From: Planctomycetota bacterium
GTDB taxonomy: Bacteria > Planctomycetota > Planctomycetia > Planctomycetales > Planctomycetaceae
Reading direction: 5' to 3'
Assembly: GCA_016872645.1 (NCBI GenBank)
Contig: VGZH01000029.1
Span: forward strand, 1-60,985
Length of the DNA: 60,985 nucleotides
In this document: piece by piece, positions 45,078 through 55,183 of the stretch
Layout: the number at the start of each line of letters is the position of its first letter
How positions within the stretch are numbered: position 1 is the stretch's first letter
Translations under genes and position numbers: made by a program
The notes under the pieces: model-generated
Told to the model about the DNA's origin: nothing
Databases searched by the model: none
Seen by the model: only the letters and a program-made list of their open reading frames with translations

Positions 45078-45722
45078 TCAGTACAGTTTTTCGCGGTATG
45101 CCTTGTCGATCATCGCGTCGAGTTCGCTGGCCGGCGCGGCCAGACAGAGCTGATCGACGAGCATTTTGCCCAGCGTTGGCATTTGATCGCGTGTCAGCCG
45201 ATAGTCCGCGGACCAAAGTCGCGACCGCTTCAGAGCCTTCGCGCATTGCAGGAACGCCTCACGCACATCGACCAGTATTCCGCTGCGAGGCGTCTTACCG
45301 CCGACCGCGCAATCGTCGAGCAGTTCTGATCGCAGCACGACTCGCGCGACCCCGTTTACACGGAGCGTTTCGTCGATGCCAGGAATTAGAAACAGCAGTC
45401 CAACGTATGGATTGCACGCCAGATTCCTCAGCGAGTCGATGCGATTGTTCCCCAATCGATCCGGCACAAACAGCGTCTGGTCGTCCAGCACGCGAACGAA
45501 TCCAGGGGCGTCGCCTCGTGGCGAAATGTCAGCTGAACCGTCGGCCGCCGCGCTCGACAAACACAAAAACGGCGACCGCTCGATAAAGTGTCGGCAATGC
45601 TCATCGAGTCGATGCAGGCACTTGCGAGCCGCAATCTCGGAGGGTGCTCCGTACAACGCCCGCAACTCACTTTCGCTGTCGGCCACTTCGATCATTCGCC
45701 CGCCAAAGCTTTCAGTTTTCAT
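45078..45722 (-). CDS. Pyridoxamine 5'-phosphate oxidase-like FMN protein
   Basis: A protein of 214 residues from the ATG at 45722. It has the split-barrel flavin fold: FLCLSSAAADGSADISPRGDAPGFVRVLDDQTLFVPDRLGNNRIDSL, NPYVGLLFLIPG, and LRVNGVARVV. This resembles the MSMEG_1061-type PPOX subfamily, which binds FMN or F420. The substrate is unknown. It begins 34 bases after the sulfatase stop, so both genes are likely co-transcribed, though no functional link is evident. Confidence 0.87.
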   Translation of the reverse strand: MKTESFGGRMIEVADSESELRALYGAPSEIAARKCLHRLDEHCRHFIERSPFLCLSSAAADGSADISPRGDAPGFVRVLDDQTLFVPDRLGNNRIDSLRNLACNPYVGLLFLIPGIDETLRVNGVARVVLRSELLDDCAVGGKTPRSGILVDVREAFLQCAKALKRSRLWSADYRLTRDQMPTLGKMLVDQLCLAAPASELDAMIDKAYREKLY

Positions 45723-45756
45723 TTCGCATTTCCCTAAGCGAGGTCGGCACAACGGT

Positions 45757-47127
45757 TCATTTCCCTGCGACGGCATCTCGATCACGCTTCGCCGCTCTGT
45801 CGAGTTCATCGAGCATTTGTCGGACTCGGTCGGGCAGTTGTTCGGCCAGGTTCTTGGACTCGGCTGGATCGCCCGCGAGGTCGAACAGTTCGACTCTGCG
45901 AGCGTTCTTGTCTTCGTGAACGATGAGCTTCCAGTCGCCGAGTCGCAAAGAACGCGAACGCCAGCCGGGTGCAACCGCGTACAACGGACGAGTCGCCAGA
46001 TCGGCATGTTCCGTGAGCAGCGACACGAGGCTGATGCCGTCCCAATTCAATTCACGTTCGAGACGAGCACCGGCAATGGCACAGAACGTCGGCATCCAAT
46101 CGGTGATCTGCACGGGGCTGCTCACCTTGCCGGGTTTCGCTCGGCCGGGCCAGCAGACGACCGTCGGGACGCGCGTGCCACCTTCGTACAGCGATCCCTT
46201 TTCGCCGCGCCAGGGATGATTGTTGCCGACCAGCTTGCCGTTCGGACAGTTGTCGTCGGGGTAATTGAGATCGTTGTTCCCAGCCGTGCTGCCTCCGTTG
46301 TCGCTGGTGAAGACCAGCAGCGTGTTGTCGTGACGCCCCTTCTTTTTCAAAGCCGTGATGATTCGGCCAACCGCATCGTCGAGGTGCATCACGCAGGCGG
46401 CGTAGTGGCGTGGAACGTCCCCTTTGATCGAACCTGGTACACCACGCAACCACTCGTCCGGTTCTTTGATCGGCAGATGGACCGCCGTGAACGGGACGTA
46501 CAGAAAGAACGGGGCGTTGCCGCGCGACTCAATCCACTTCACGGCCTCGGCGGCGATCAGGTCGGTGACGTGCCCCGGTTCTTCGAGCAACTTTTCGTTG
46601 CGGTGCCACGTCTGTGTGAATGGCCCTTGCTTATAGCGGTGATTCCACGGACTGACTCCGCCAGCCAGCGAGCCGTAAGAATGATCGAAACCAAAATGAT
46701 TCGGCCCCTGCTCTGGCAGCGATCCGAGATGCCACTTGCCCGTGAGGCAGGTGTCGTAACCGACGCTCTGCAACGCTCGCGGCAGAGTGACTGTGTCCCA
46801 CGGCAACGCCCGTTCGTTCTGCGGATTCGTGACGCCGAAGCGGCTCCAGCAGCGGCCAGTCATCAATCCCGTTCGAGTCGGGCTGCACACCGGAGCAACG
46901 TAGTGCTGTGCGAGTTCGAGTCCTTCGCGTGCGAGCCGATCCAGATGCGGCGTCGGTACGTTGCCGCCGTGAAACGCGACGTCGGCCCAGCCGAGGTCAT
47001 CGGCCATGATGAACACGATATTCGGCTTGGCCGCTGGCGATTCTTCATCAGCCATCGTCACGTGACACGCGGTCAGCCATAAGATGCCGAACGAAAACCA
47101 GCCAAGACTTCTGTTGGTTCTTTTCAT
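45757..47127 (-). CDS. S1-family arylsulfatase
   Basis: A protein of 456 residues with a signal peptide (about 1-26). The metal-binding start PNIVFIMADDLGW (Asp43, Asp44) and the formylglycine site C81-S-P-T-R are intact, so it should be matured by a formylglycine-generating enzyme. Later conserved segments include GKWHLG and LVFTSDNGG. It removes sulfate esters from polysaccharides or small aryl sulfates in the periplasm. Planctomycetes are notably rich in such sulfatases. Confidence 0.95.
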   Translation of the reverse strand: MKRTNRSLGWFSFGILWLTACHVTMADEESPAAKPNIVFIMADDLGWADVAFHGGNVPTPHLDRLAREGLELAQHYVAPVCSPTRTGLMTGRCWSRFGVTNPQNERALPWDTVTLPRALQSVGYDTCLTGKWHLGSLPEQGPNHFGFDHSYGSLAGGVSPWNHRYKQGPFTQTWHRNEKLLEEPGHVTDLIAAEAVKWIESRGNAPFFLYVPFTAVHLPIKEPDEWLRGVPGSIKGDVPRHYAACVMHLDDAVGRIITALKKKGRHDNTLLVFTSDNGGSTAGNNDLNYPDDNCPNGKLVGNNHPWRGEKGSLYEGGTRVPTVVCWPGRAKPGKVSSPVQITDWMPTFCAIAGARLERELNWDGISLVSLLTEHADLATRPLYAVAPGWRSRSLRLGDWKLIVHEDKNARRVELFDLAGDPAESKNLAEQLPDRVRQMLDELDRAAKRDRDAVAGK

Positions 47128-47260
47128 GCTCGGCCTTCCGATATCCTAGAGTGCGGGGCGACGGAGTGGGCAGTGGCCTGATGGTCGCTTTTGAGTGAGA
47201 AAACAACAACCTGGCGAGCAACAACAAGCCTCACGGCCGCCGGATTGGAAGGGCTGTTTC

Positions 47261-50188
47261 ATGTCGCGGTTTTCCCTGTTCGTTTCGTTGGCTGCTCTGG
47301 CCGGGTTCGTTGTCGTGACGGCGCAGCCCGACAAGCCATCCGCTGAACCGACGTTGGACCAGCGTTTCAACAACCACGTGCTGCCGTTTGTCCAAAGCCA
47401 CTGCGTGAGCTGTCACGGGATCGAAAAACAAGAAGGAAAGCTCGACCTGAGCGCTCAGTCGTCACTTGCAGCCGTCGTGCAGAATCATCTCGTGTGGGAC
47501 CTCATCCTGGAACGACTCGAAGCTGGCGAGATGCCGCCCAAAAACGCTCCGCAACAACCGACCCCGCATGTCCGGCAAGTTGTCAGCGAGTGGATCAAAG
47601 AATTTCGCGAGCACGAAGCCCGCCGCCACGCGGGCGATCCAGGGCCAGTGCTGGCGCGGCGGTTGAGCAACGCCGAGTTCGACAACACGATCCGCGATCT
47701 GACCGGCGTCGATCTCCGTCCAACCCGCGAATTCCCCGTCGATCCCGCCAACGAAGCAGGATTCGACAACTCCGGCGAATCGCTGACGATGTCGCCGGCG
47801 CTCGTGAAGAAATATCTGGCAGCGGCTCGACTCGTCGCGGATCACGTCGTGCTCAAGCCGGAGGGATTCGTCTTCGCTCCGCATGCCGCTGTGACCGAAA
47901 CCGATCGCGACAAGTTTTGCGTGCAACAGATCGTTGACTTTTATCAGCGGCACAATGTCGATCTCGCGGACTACTTCTTTGCCGCGTGGCAACGACGACA
48001 CCTCCCCGAACGAGTGATCTTTTCCCAATCTCGAAGTCGGACAGAATCGTCCAGCCGACGTTTCGAATCACGATCACCGCTTTCCCTCAGCACGAAATAT
48101 CTCGATGCGATGTGCTTGGCGCTGATGGAATCCGAACCGACTGGCCCACTCGCCGAAGTGCGGGCCGAATGGGACAAGTTGCCGTCTGATCCGCAGCAGT
48201 CAGATGAGGCGCGGCGGGGGTGCGAGCGACTCCGCGACCTCGTCATCAAGCTGCGCAAAGAACTCGATCCAAAGATCGAGAAGCTGCATGTGAAGGGGCA
48301 GTCGGATGGCAGCCAGCCGCTGGTCCTGTGGTGGAATCGGCAGCTCGCTGCTCAGCGGATGCGATATTCCGGTGAGGGCAAGGATGAGTCGCTCGATGCG
48401 GCTCGCGAGCGCTTCTGCCGCGTGTTTCCGAATGCGTTCGCGATCTCCAGCCGTGGCCACTACGCCGACGCGAAATTGGGGGCCGATGTACGCTTGCTGA
48501 CGGCCGGATTTCACTTGATGCAAGGCTACTTCCGCGACGACGAACCGCTGTATGAACTGATTCTGGACGAAGCCGGCCAACGCGAACTCGATTTGCTGTG
48601 GCAAGAGTTAAACTTCGTCACCGGTGTCCCGATGCGGCAGTACAAAGATTTTCTGTTCTTCGAGCGCGCTGAGCCGCCCCGCTTCGCTGGCGGTGCCGAG
48701 TTCGATTTCGCTCGCCCTGAAGACAAGGACGTGACGACCGAAGCGAAGCTCACGCGAATGCGAGACGCCTATCTGGTCAAGGCCCGCCAGCAAGAAGCCA
48801 GCGCTCCAGCGATTGAGGCGATCGAAACCTATTTCGCGAACATGAATGCTGACTGCCGCTGGATCGAGAAAGCGCGACTCGACGCAGAACCGAGCCACCT
48901 CGAATCGCTCACCAAGTTCGCCAAGCGTGCGTATCGCCGTACCCTGTCGCCCGACGAGCGGGACGATCTGCTCGCGTTCTATCGTCGCCTGCGCGAGCAA
49001 GACGGACTGAACCACGAAGAGGCGATCCGCGATTCGGTCGTCAGCGTGCTGATGTCGCCACACTTCTGCTACCGCTTCGATTTCGTGGCGTCCGGTGAAG
49101 CCGCCCATCTGTTGTCGGATGACGAACTCGCCAGCCGGTTGAGCTACTTCATATGGTCGAGCATGCCCGATGATGAACTGCTGGCTCACGCCGCTGCTGG
49201 CGATCTGCATCAGCCGGAAGTGCTCATCGCGCAGACGCGCCGCATGTTGCAAGACGACCGCGTTCGAGGTCTCGCCACCGAGTTCGCTGGCAACTGGCTG
49301 GAATTCCGCCGCTTCGAGGAACACAACAGCGTCGATCGCCAACGCTTCGCCAGTTTCACGAACGAACTGCGGGCCGCCATGTTCGAAGAACCGATCCGTT
49401 TCTTCATCGACGTTGTGCAGCGGGACGGCTCGGTCCTCGATTTCCTGTACGCCGATCACACGTTCGTGAACTCAATCCTCGCGAAGCACTACGGCATCCC
49501 CGCAGCCGTATCGGTCCGCGACACGAATGCCGAACCGCAAACCGGCCCGGCAACCTGGTTCCGCATCGAAGACGCTCATCGTTACGGTCGGGGCGGGCTG
49601 CTGCCGATGTCGGTCTTTCTGACGAAGAACTCACCCGGCCTGCGGACGAGTCCCGTGAAGCGTGGCTACTGGGTCGTCCGCCGACTGCTCGGCGAGCACA
49701 TCCCGCCGCCACCACCGGAAGTTCCCGAGCTTCCCAAAGATGAAGCGATGCTTGGCGATCTGACGCTGCCACAACTTCTCGTTCGACACCGCGATCACCA
49801 AGCCTGCGCGGGCTGTCATCAACGCTTCGATTCGATCGGCCTGGTCTTCGAGAGCTACGGCCCAACCGGCGAACGCCGCGACCAAGACTTTGGCGGCCAT
49901 TCGGTCGATGCACAGGCCACCTTCCCCGACGGCAGCGAGGGGACTGGCCTCGACGGCCTGCGGCGATACTTGTCGCAGAAACGTCAGGAGGAATTCCTCG
50001 AAAATCTTTGCCGCAAACTGTTCGCGTACGCCCTCGGCCGAAGCCTGCAACTGTCGGACAAGACGACCATTGAGCAGATGCGTGCTAAACTGTCAGCCGG
50101 CAATGAACGGTTCGGCAGCCTGATCGAGTCGATCGTCACCAGTCCTCAATTCCTGACGAAGCGTGGACAAGACGAACGCCGCAAATGA
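47261..50188 (+). CDS. PSCyt1/DUF1587/DUF1592/DUF1588/DUF1585 cytochrome-type protein
   Basis: A protein of 975 residues from the ATG at 47261, with a signal peptide (MSRFSLFVSLAALAGFVVVTAQ). The cytochrome-C-like start has C-V-S-C-H near residue 48. DUF1587 (RRLSNAEFDNTIRDLTGVDLRP), DUF1595/1592 (AYRRTLSPDERDDLLAFYRRL, DDELASRLSYFIWSSMPDDELL), DUF1588 (RGYWVVRRLLGEHIPPPPPEVPELP with a second C-A-G-C-H) and DUF1585 (LCRKLFAYALGRSLQ) follow in order. It is always found with a DUF1552 partner, here 25 bases downstream. Haem-dependent surface oxidation is the usual hypothesis, unproven. Confidence 0.95.
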   Translation: MSRFSLFVSLAALAGFVVVTAQPDKPSAEPTLDQRFNNHVLPFVQSHCVSCHGIEKQEGKLDLSAQSSLAAVVQNHLVWDLILERLEAGEMPPKNAPQQPTPHVRQVVSEWIKEFREHEARRHAGDPGPVLARRLSNAEFDNTIRDLTGVDLRPTREFPVDPANEAGFDNSGESLTMSPALVKKYLAAARLVADHVVLKPEGFVFAPHAAVTETDRDKFCVQQIVDFYQRHNVDLADYFFAAWQRRHLPERVIFSQSRSRTESSSRRFESRSPLSLSTKYLDAMCLALMESEPTGPLAEVRAEWDKLPSDPQQSDEARRGCERLRDLVIKLRKELDPKIEKLHVKGQSDGSQPLVLWWNRQLAAQRMRYSGEGKDESLDAARERFCRVFPNAFAISSRGHYADAKLGADVRLLTAGFHLMQGYFRDDEPLYELILDEAGQRELDLLWQELNFVTGVPMRQYKDFLFFERAEPPRFAGGAEFDFARPEDKDVTTEAKLTRMRDAYLVKARQQEASAPAIEAIETYFANMNADCRWIEKARLDAEPSHLESLTKFAKRAYRRTLSPDERDDLLAFYRRLREQDGLNHEEAIRDSVVSVLMSPHFCYRFDFVASGEAAHLLSDDELASRLSYFIWSSMPDDELLAHAAAGDLHQPEVLIAQTRRMLQDDRVRGLATEFAGNWLEFRRFEEHNSVDRQRFASFTNELRAAMFEEPIRFFIDVVQRDGSVLDFLYADHTFVNSILAKHYGIPAAVSVRDTNAEPQTGPATWFRIEDAHRYGRGGLLPMSVFLTKNSPGLRTSPVKRGYWVVRRLLGEHIPPPPPEVPELPKDEAMLGDLTLPQLLVRHRDHQACAGCHQRFDSIGLVFESYGPTGERRDQDFGGHSVDAQATFPDGSEGTGLDGLRRYLSQKRQEEFLENLCRKLFAYALGRSLQLSDKTTIEQMRAKLSAGNERFGSLIESIVTSPQFLTKRGQDERRK

Positions 50189-50213
50189 TGTTTCCCCGAG
50201 AGGTCGATCTGTG

Positions 50214-51533
50214 ATGACAAATCAATCTCGAATTAGCCGCCGCACGGTCCTGCGAGGCGTCGGTGTTGCGATGTCTCTACCGTGGCTGGAGTCGGTTCCG
50301 GTGTGGTCCGATGAGTCGGGCAAAAGTGCCCTGCCTCCGAAACGTTTCGCGGCGATGTTCATGGGGAATGGGATCAATCCGAAGCATTGGTGGGCCAAGG
50401 GGGCCAGGGCGGAGATGGAGTTGAGCAGGACGCTGGAGCCGCTCGCGCCGCTCAAGACGAAGCTCAATGTCGTCAGCGGCCTGTTCAACAAGCACGCGAC
50501 CGGGGTAGGTATTCATCCGGGACAGACCGGCAACATTCTGTCGGGTGTGGCGTTGCAAAAGGGAGCGGTGCTGCGCGGCGGAATCAGCGTCGATCAGGTA
50601 CTCGCCAATCGGTTCGGCGAAGAGACGGCGATGCCCAGCTTGGTGCTCGGCTGCGAGCAGCCGATCACCGGGTATCACGAGACTAACTTTTCGATGGCGT
50701 ACAGCTCGCACATTTCGTGGCAGGATGCGAACTCGCCGGTGCCGATGGAGGTCTATCCGTCGCTGGCGTTTGACAGCCTGTTCGACAACCAGGGAAGCAA
50801 GCGGACCAAGAGTATCCTCGACCGGGTCAAAGAGCATGCCGCGCATCTGAGTCGGCAGGTCAGCAGTGCCGATCAGGTGAAGCTTGATGAGTACCTCGCC
50901 AGCGTTCGCGAAGTCGAGAAACGCGTCGAACGAATGCGCGACGAGAAGACGACCGCCGACACGAACGCCGCGAATCGAGGCCGACTGGCGATCACGATGA
51001 AGCGTCCCGACAACGGCCTGCCCGAGGACATCCGCGAGCACATGCGGCTGATGGGAGACATCATCGCCCTCGCATTTCAGACCGACAAATCGCGTGTCGC
51101 CACGCTGCTGTTGTGCCGCGATCTGTCGGGCCTGTTCTATCCGTTCCTCGACGTGCGGACCGCACATCATCCGGCGTCGCACTACGACGAAGGGGACGAC
51201 TACGAAAAGGTCTCGCGATACTACGTCAGCCAGCTCGCGTACCTCGCCACGCGGCTCAACGAGATGCCGGAGGGGGAAGGGACGGTGCTCGACAACTCGT
51301 GCCTGATGTTCGTCAACAATATGTGGTCGGGCAGCAAACACGACTCGTCCAAGGTCCCGCTGCTTCTGGCCGGTGGTCTGGGTGGCACGCTCGAAACCGG
51401 TCGCGTCTTGGATTTCACCACGAGCGGCGATGAGAACCGCAAACTGTGCAGCCTGTACCTGTCGCTGCTGGACCGCATGGACGTGAAGCTGCCGCAATTT
51501 GGCGACGCAAACTCGCGGCTCGCGGGGCTATGA
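50214..51533 (+). CDS. DUF1552 protein with Tat signal
   Basis: A protein of 439 residues from the ATG at 50214. The N-terminus RISRRTVLRGVGVAMSLPWLE is a Tat signal. DUF1552 features include RFAAMFMGNGINPKHWWAKG, HATGVGIHPGQTGNILSG, and the C-terminal LMFVNNMWSGSKHDSSKVPLLLAGG. DUF1552 belongs to the sulfatase/alkaline-phosphatase-like superfold related to DUF1501. It is the partner of the preceding DUF1592 gene; both are exported and probably act as a pair. Confidence 0.94.
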   Translation: MTNQSRISRRTVLRGVGVAMSLPWLESVPVWSDESGKSALPPKRFAAMFMGNGINPKHWWAKGARAEMELSRTLEPLAPLKTKLNVVSGLFNKHATGVGIHPGQTGNILSGVALQKGAVLRGGISVDQVLANRFGEETAMPSLVLGCEQPITGYHETNFSMAYSSHISWQDANSPVPMEVYPSLAFDSLFDNQGSKRTKSILDRVKEHAAHLSRQVSSADQVKLDEYLASVREVEKRVERMRDEKTTADTNAANRGRLAITMKRPDNGLPEDIREHMRLMGDIIALAFQTDKSRVATLLLCRDLSGLFYPFLDVRTAHHPASHYDEGDDYEKVSRYYVSQLAYLATRLNEMPEGEGTVLDNSCLMFVNNMWSGSKHDSSKVPLLLAGGLGGTLETGRVLDFTTSGDENRKLCSLYLSLLDRMDVKLPQFGDANSRLAGL

Positions 51534-51563
51534 ACGCGATCATTTCTCCGGAGAGCGCACGAT

Positions 51564-51745
51564 GCGGCACCAAGTTGTCACAGATTGCGGCGACTGCCAA
51601 CGAACTCATCGACCGCCCGCCCGGCGAACTGTGAACGGTGGTGTTTCTGAAGCTGCTGGAGTTCAGTCATCGCGAGTTGGCTGAGGTGCATGAATGCAAC
51701 GAACGCACGATTCGACGCCGCATCGGTCACATCCGCGAGGTTTAG
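51564..51745 (+). pseudogene. Decayed C-terminal part of an ECF-type sigma factor
   Basis: One frame reads ...NELIDRPPGEL, then TGA (51632-51634), then TVVFLKLLEFSHRELAEVHECNERTIRRRIGHIREV to a TAG at 51743. The second part is a sigma-70 region 4 helix-turn-helix (RELAEVHECNERTIRRRI). In functional family members the interrupted position usually holds Arg, so CGA to TGA decay is the simplest explanation. No regions 2 or upstream start are found. The rest of 51534-51961 holds no other recognisable gene. Confidence 0.55.
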
Positions 51746-51961
51746 CGGGGTGAATCGGAGTGAAGGTACTCCAGCAGGTTAGCTCTTTGTTGCCACTCCC
51801 GTTGGGCTGGATACCATGTCGCCTGGTTCCGCCCGTCCGAGGCGGAGGTTTGGCTGGCCGGTCGTGCGATGCACTTCTTTCGCGAACGAGGCAGTCTAAG
51901 TTTGCCTGAGTTCGCGCTTGATCGGTTGGCTCCGTGACGCACATCACTGAGGGAGCTGAGA

Positions 51962-54073
51962 ATGTCGAAGCACAAGGTCGATGAGATCAGGAACGTCGCT
52001 TTCGTTGGGCACGGGCATTCGGGAAAGACGACTCTGGCCGATTTGCTGCTGTTCAAGGCGGGTATCGGCACGCGAGCCGGTTCGGTGGACGACGGCACCA
52101 GCCTGCTCGACACCGATGATGACGAGAAGGAGAAGAAGCAGTCCCTCTTCTCGCATGTCTGCCGCTACGAGCACGCCGACCATCGGGTCAATTTGATCGA
52201 CTGCCCCGGCTATCCCGACTTCATCGGCCAAGTCTGCGGCGCGTTGCGAGCGGTTGAAACCGCTGTCGTGGTGCTGAATGCGAACGCGGGACTCGAAGTG
52301 AATGCTCGCCGTTGCTTCCAACTGGCGACCGACGAGCATCTCGCGCGAATGATCGTGGTCAACCGAGTCGACGGCGACAACGTCGATATCCCAAAACTCG
52401 TCGCGAGCATCCGTGATCACTGGGGCAGCTCGTGCGTGCCGATCAACGTCCCGAACGGAACCGGCAGCAAGTTCACTGCGGTTCACAGCGCGCTGCAAAT
52501 CAAAGGGGACGTCCCGGCTGGCTTGCCGCTCAATCCGCAGGACTACCATCAAGCGTTGATGGACGCGATCGTCGAGGCCGACGAGTCATTAATGGAACGA
52601 TTTCTTGGCGGTGAAGAAGTCTCTGAAGACGAAATCATCCATCTCATTGGCAAAGCGATCGGACATGGCACGTTGATTCCGATCATGTTTACCTCTGCCA
52701 AGACCGGAGTTGGAGTGCAGGAGCTTGGCGATGCGCTGGCCGATTATGCGCCGACGCCGCTGGATGAAGATCATCACGCGACCGGCGAAGGAGGCAAGGA
52801 CGTCATTATCAATCCGTCGCCGGATGAGCCGTTTGTCGCGCAGGTTTTCAAGGTCCGCATCGATCCGTTCGTCGGCAAGCTGGCCTATCTCCGCGTCTTC
52901 TCCGGCCACATCGCCAAGGACACGACGGTTCAGGATCACCGCAACAACAAGATGATCAAGCTCAGCAATCTGCTGGAAGTGCAAGGCTCGAAGAGCGAAC
53001 CGGTCGATTACGCCACGTCCGGCGACATCATCGCCATCGCGAAGGTGGAAGACTTGTCGGTCGGTGACACCGTCTCGGCTCAGGGAGTCCATGTGGATTT
53101 CCCTCCGATTCATTTCCCACGCCCGATGGTCGGTCTCGCCGTCACTCCGAAGACCGCGGCCGATCAGCAGAAGATTTCTGTTGCGCTGCACAAGATCGAA
53201 GAGGAAGACCAAACCTTCCACGTCACGCGCGAGGCTCAGACCCACGAGATGGTCATTCAAGGGATGAGCGACCTGCATCTGCAAGCGATCGTGCATCGGC
53301 TTCACAAGCGGGACAAAGTCGACGTCAACACCGCCATGCCGCGCATCCCGTACCGTGAAACCTGCAACATGAACGCCGAAGGGATGTACCGCCACAAGAA
53401 GCAGTCGGGCGGCTCCGGTCAGTTCGCCGAAGTCCACTTTCGCATCGGCCCGCTGCCGCAAGGGATCGTGCCGGAGGAATACTTCATCAAGGAACGCTTC
53501 GAGAGTCTGCGGTCATTTCACTACGACCCTGTGCTGAATTACGCCTTCGTGGACTGCGTCAGCGGCGGCAGCGTTCCAAACAACTTCATTCCCGCCGTCG
53601 AGAAGGGAGTGAAGGAGCGGATGGAGAAAGGAGTGCTCGCCGGTTATCAGGTTCAAGACTGCTGGTGCGTCCTGTTCTTCGGCAAGGACCATCCGGTGGA
53701 CAGCAACGAAACCGCGTTCAAGACTGCCGGGCGGCAGTGTTTTAAAGAGGTCTTCGCAAAGGCGAAGCCGGTGTTGCTCGAACCCATCGTGAAGGCGGAG
53801 ATCACTGTCCCCGGCGAAAAGCTCGGGGACATCACCAGCGACCTCAACACGCGCCGCGGTCGCATGGAGGGAATGGACACGCTCCCCGGAAATTTCACGG
53901 TCGTCAAAGCTTCGGTGCCGCTGGCGGAAATTCAAACCTACGCCCGCAGCTTGTCGAGCATTACCGGTGGCCAAGGCTCGTACACCTTCGAGCCATCGCA
54001 TTACGAAGTCGTCCCCGGCAACGAGCAACAAAAGATCGTCGCTTCGTCAAAGGTCCACGAAGAAGAAGAGTGA
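51962..54073 (+). CDS. EF-G2-like translation elongation factor paralogue
   Basis: A protein of 703 residues with all EF-G domains. The GTPase motifs are G1 GHGHSGKTT, G3 DCPGYPDF (canonical DTPGHVDF) and G4 NRVD (canonical NKxD). Domains II-V follow (SGHIAKDTTVQDH, RIPYRETCNMNAEG, GGSVPNNFIPAVEKG, and RRGRMEGMD with a shortened tail). These deviations are typical of the EF-G2 paralogue class rather than the main FusA. The role may be specialised (ribosome recycling or stress); GTPase activity is expected. An AGGGAG-like site precedes the ATG. It stands alone, without ribosomal protein genes. Confidence 0.9.
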   Translation: MSKHKVDEIRNVAFVGHGHSGKTTLADLLLFKAGIGTRAGSVDDGTSLLDTDDDEKEKKQSLFSHVCRYEHADHRVNLIDCPGYPDFIGQVCGALRAVETAVVVLNANAGLEVNARRCFQLATDEHLARMIVVNRVDGDNVDIPKLVASIRDHWGSSCVPINVPNGTGSKFTAVHSALQIKGDVPAGLPLNPQDYHQALMDAIVEADESLMERFLGGEEVSEDEIIHLIGKAIGHGTLIPIMFTSAKTGVGVQELGDALADYAPTPLDEDHHATGEGGKDVIINPSPDEPFVAQVFKVRIDPFVGKLAYLRVFSGHIAKDTTVQDHRNNKMIKLSNLLEVQGSKSEPVDYATSGDIIAIAKVEDLSVGDTVSAQGVHVDFPPIHFPRPMVGLAVTPKTAADQQKISVALHKIEEEDQTFHVTREAQTHEMVIQGMSDLHLQAIVHRLHKRDKVDVNTAMPRIPYRETCNMNAEGMYRHKKQSGGSGQFAEVHFRIGPLPQGIVPEEYFIKERFESLRSFHYDPVLNYAFVDCVSGGSVPNNFIPAVEKGVKERMEKGVLAGYQVQDCWCVLFFGKDHPVDSNETAFKTAGRQCFKEVFAKAKPVLLEPIVKAEITVPGEKLGDITSDLNTRRGRMEGMDTLPGNFTVVKASVPLAEIQTYARSLSSITGGQGSYTFEPSHYEVVPGNEQQKIVASSKVHEEEE

Positions 54074-54090
54074 GCCGCGTGTCACATGCG

Positions 54091-54993
54091 TCAGAAATGG
54101 AGCTGCACGCCCGCCACGAAGCTCGGAAGCGATGTGCCGCCGAGCTTGAGGTAGTCGTAGCCGGTGAAGACTTCCAGCCGATTGAGCATCATTCCAACGG
54201 TCGCTCGGCCATGAAACATCGTGGCATGGCCGAGCGTGCCCCAGTCGATGACCCCGGAAATGACCCAGGGATCGGCTGGGTAAAAGTCCGCGCCGTAGGT
54301 GAAGTTGAATCCCGCGTTGCCGCCAAAGCGATCCGACAACCAGTTGACTCCCAAGCCGGTGTAGAACGCCGCACGGCGACTTTGAGCGAACCGATAGACG
54401 AGGTTTGCATCTCCGTTCCAGAGCGTGTCGTGTACCGACGATAGCGTCTCGCGTCGGAAGTTCCATTCGGTGTCCAAGCCCCAGCGAGAGCTCGTGTCGA
54501 GCCGCAAGCGGCCGCCATGTTTTTGCAGGCCGTCGAAGTTGGTTCCTGACTCCGCAAGGAATCGTCCCGACCAGGGCTTGGCCCATTCCGGTTGCGGGAC
54601 TTGGTTGACGAAGTAGCCGTCCCAATTCTCGGCATACGGGAAGTCGGCCATCGTCAGCACCTCGTCTTTGTCCTCAAGGATCGAGCGGGGTATCAGCCAC
54701 GGCGATGCCAACACGGTGAAGACCGCTCCGCCGGTGAAGCTGCTGGCTTGATGATGATCGCATTCGCAGTCGCTGCTGAAGAGGCTCGTCAGCAGGCTTC
54801 CGAAAAACGAATCGCCATCATCGTCTTCGTCCGAGTGGCTGCCAGGGCTGCTGGCTGACTTGGGCGATGACGAACTGGAATCCCGGACTTCGCTGCGCGC
54901 GGAACTCAACAGACCGTCGGCCGACACCGGCGCGGAGCCGAACAGATTCAGCAGCGCGAACCAACAACCTGCGGCAACGATCGCACGAGCCAT
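54091..54993 (-). CDS. Putative outer-membrane beta-barrel protein
   Basis: A protein of 300 residues from the ATG at 54993 with a signal peptide (about 1-27, ending PVSADG). A low-complexity Ser/Asp-rich stretch (SSSSSPKSASSPGSHSDEDDDGD) with a Cys pair (DCECDHH) follows. The rest shows alternating aromatic/hydrophobic strands (FAESGTNFDGLQKHGGRLRLD, AAFYTGLGVNWLSD, GNAGFNFTYGADF, LEVFTGYDYLKLGG) and ends in Phe (AGVQLHF), the usual sign of barrel insertion by BamA. I do not recognise a family. It converges with the EF-G2 gene, which ends 17 bases away. Confidence 0.7.
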   Translation of the reverse strand: MARAIVAAGCWFALLNLFGSAPVSADGLLSSARSEVRDSSSSSPKSASSPGSHSDEDDDGDSFFGSLLTSLFSSDCECDHHQASSFTGGAVFTVLASPWLIPRSILEDKDEVLTMADFPYAENWDGYFVNQVPQPEWAKPWSGRFLAESGTNFDGLQKHGGRLRLDTSSRWGLDTEWNFRRETLSSVHDTLWNGDANLVYRFAQSRRAAFYTGLGVNWLSDRFGGNAGFNFTYGADFYPADPWVISGVIDWGTLGHATMFHGRATVGMMLNRLEVFTGYDYLKLGGTSLPSFVAGVQLHF

Positions 54994-55183
54994 CACGGAG
55001 GCTCCCGGAGTTGCGATCCAGTCCCGACCAGCCGGATCGAAGGGGGCGCGAAGATAGGACGTCCCCGATTGTACCGGCAACAGGAGTTGCTCGCCGTGCG
55101 ACTTGTCCTGTTGTCTGGGCGGTCTTAGCATCCTTTCGACGTTTGACGGACTCGATCACACTTCCGCTTCGGAGACTTTTTCC

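Noticed and set aside
51632-51634. TGA in the sigma-factor remnant as a second selenocysteine codon
   Set aside because: The family has no Cys there (Arg is usual) and the gene lacks its other regions, so decay is simpler.
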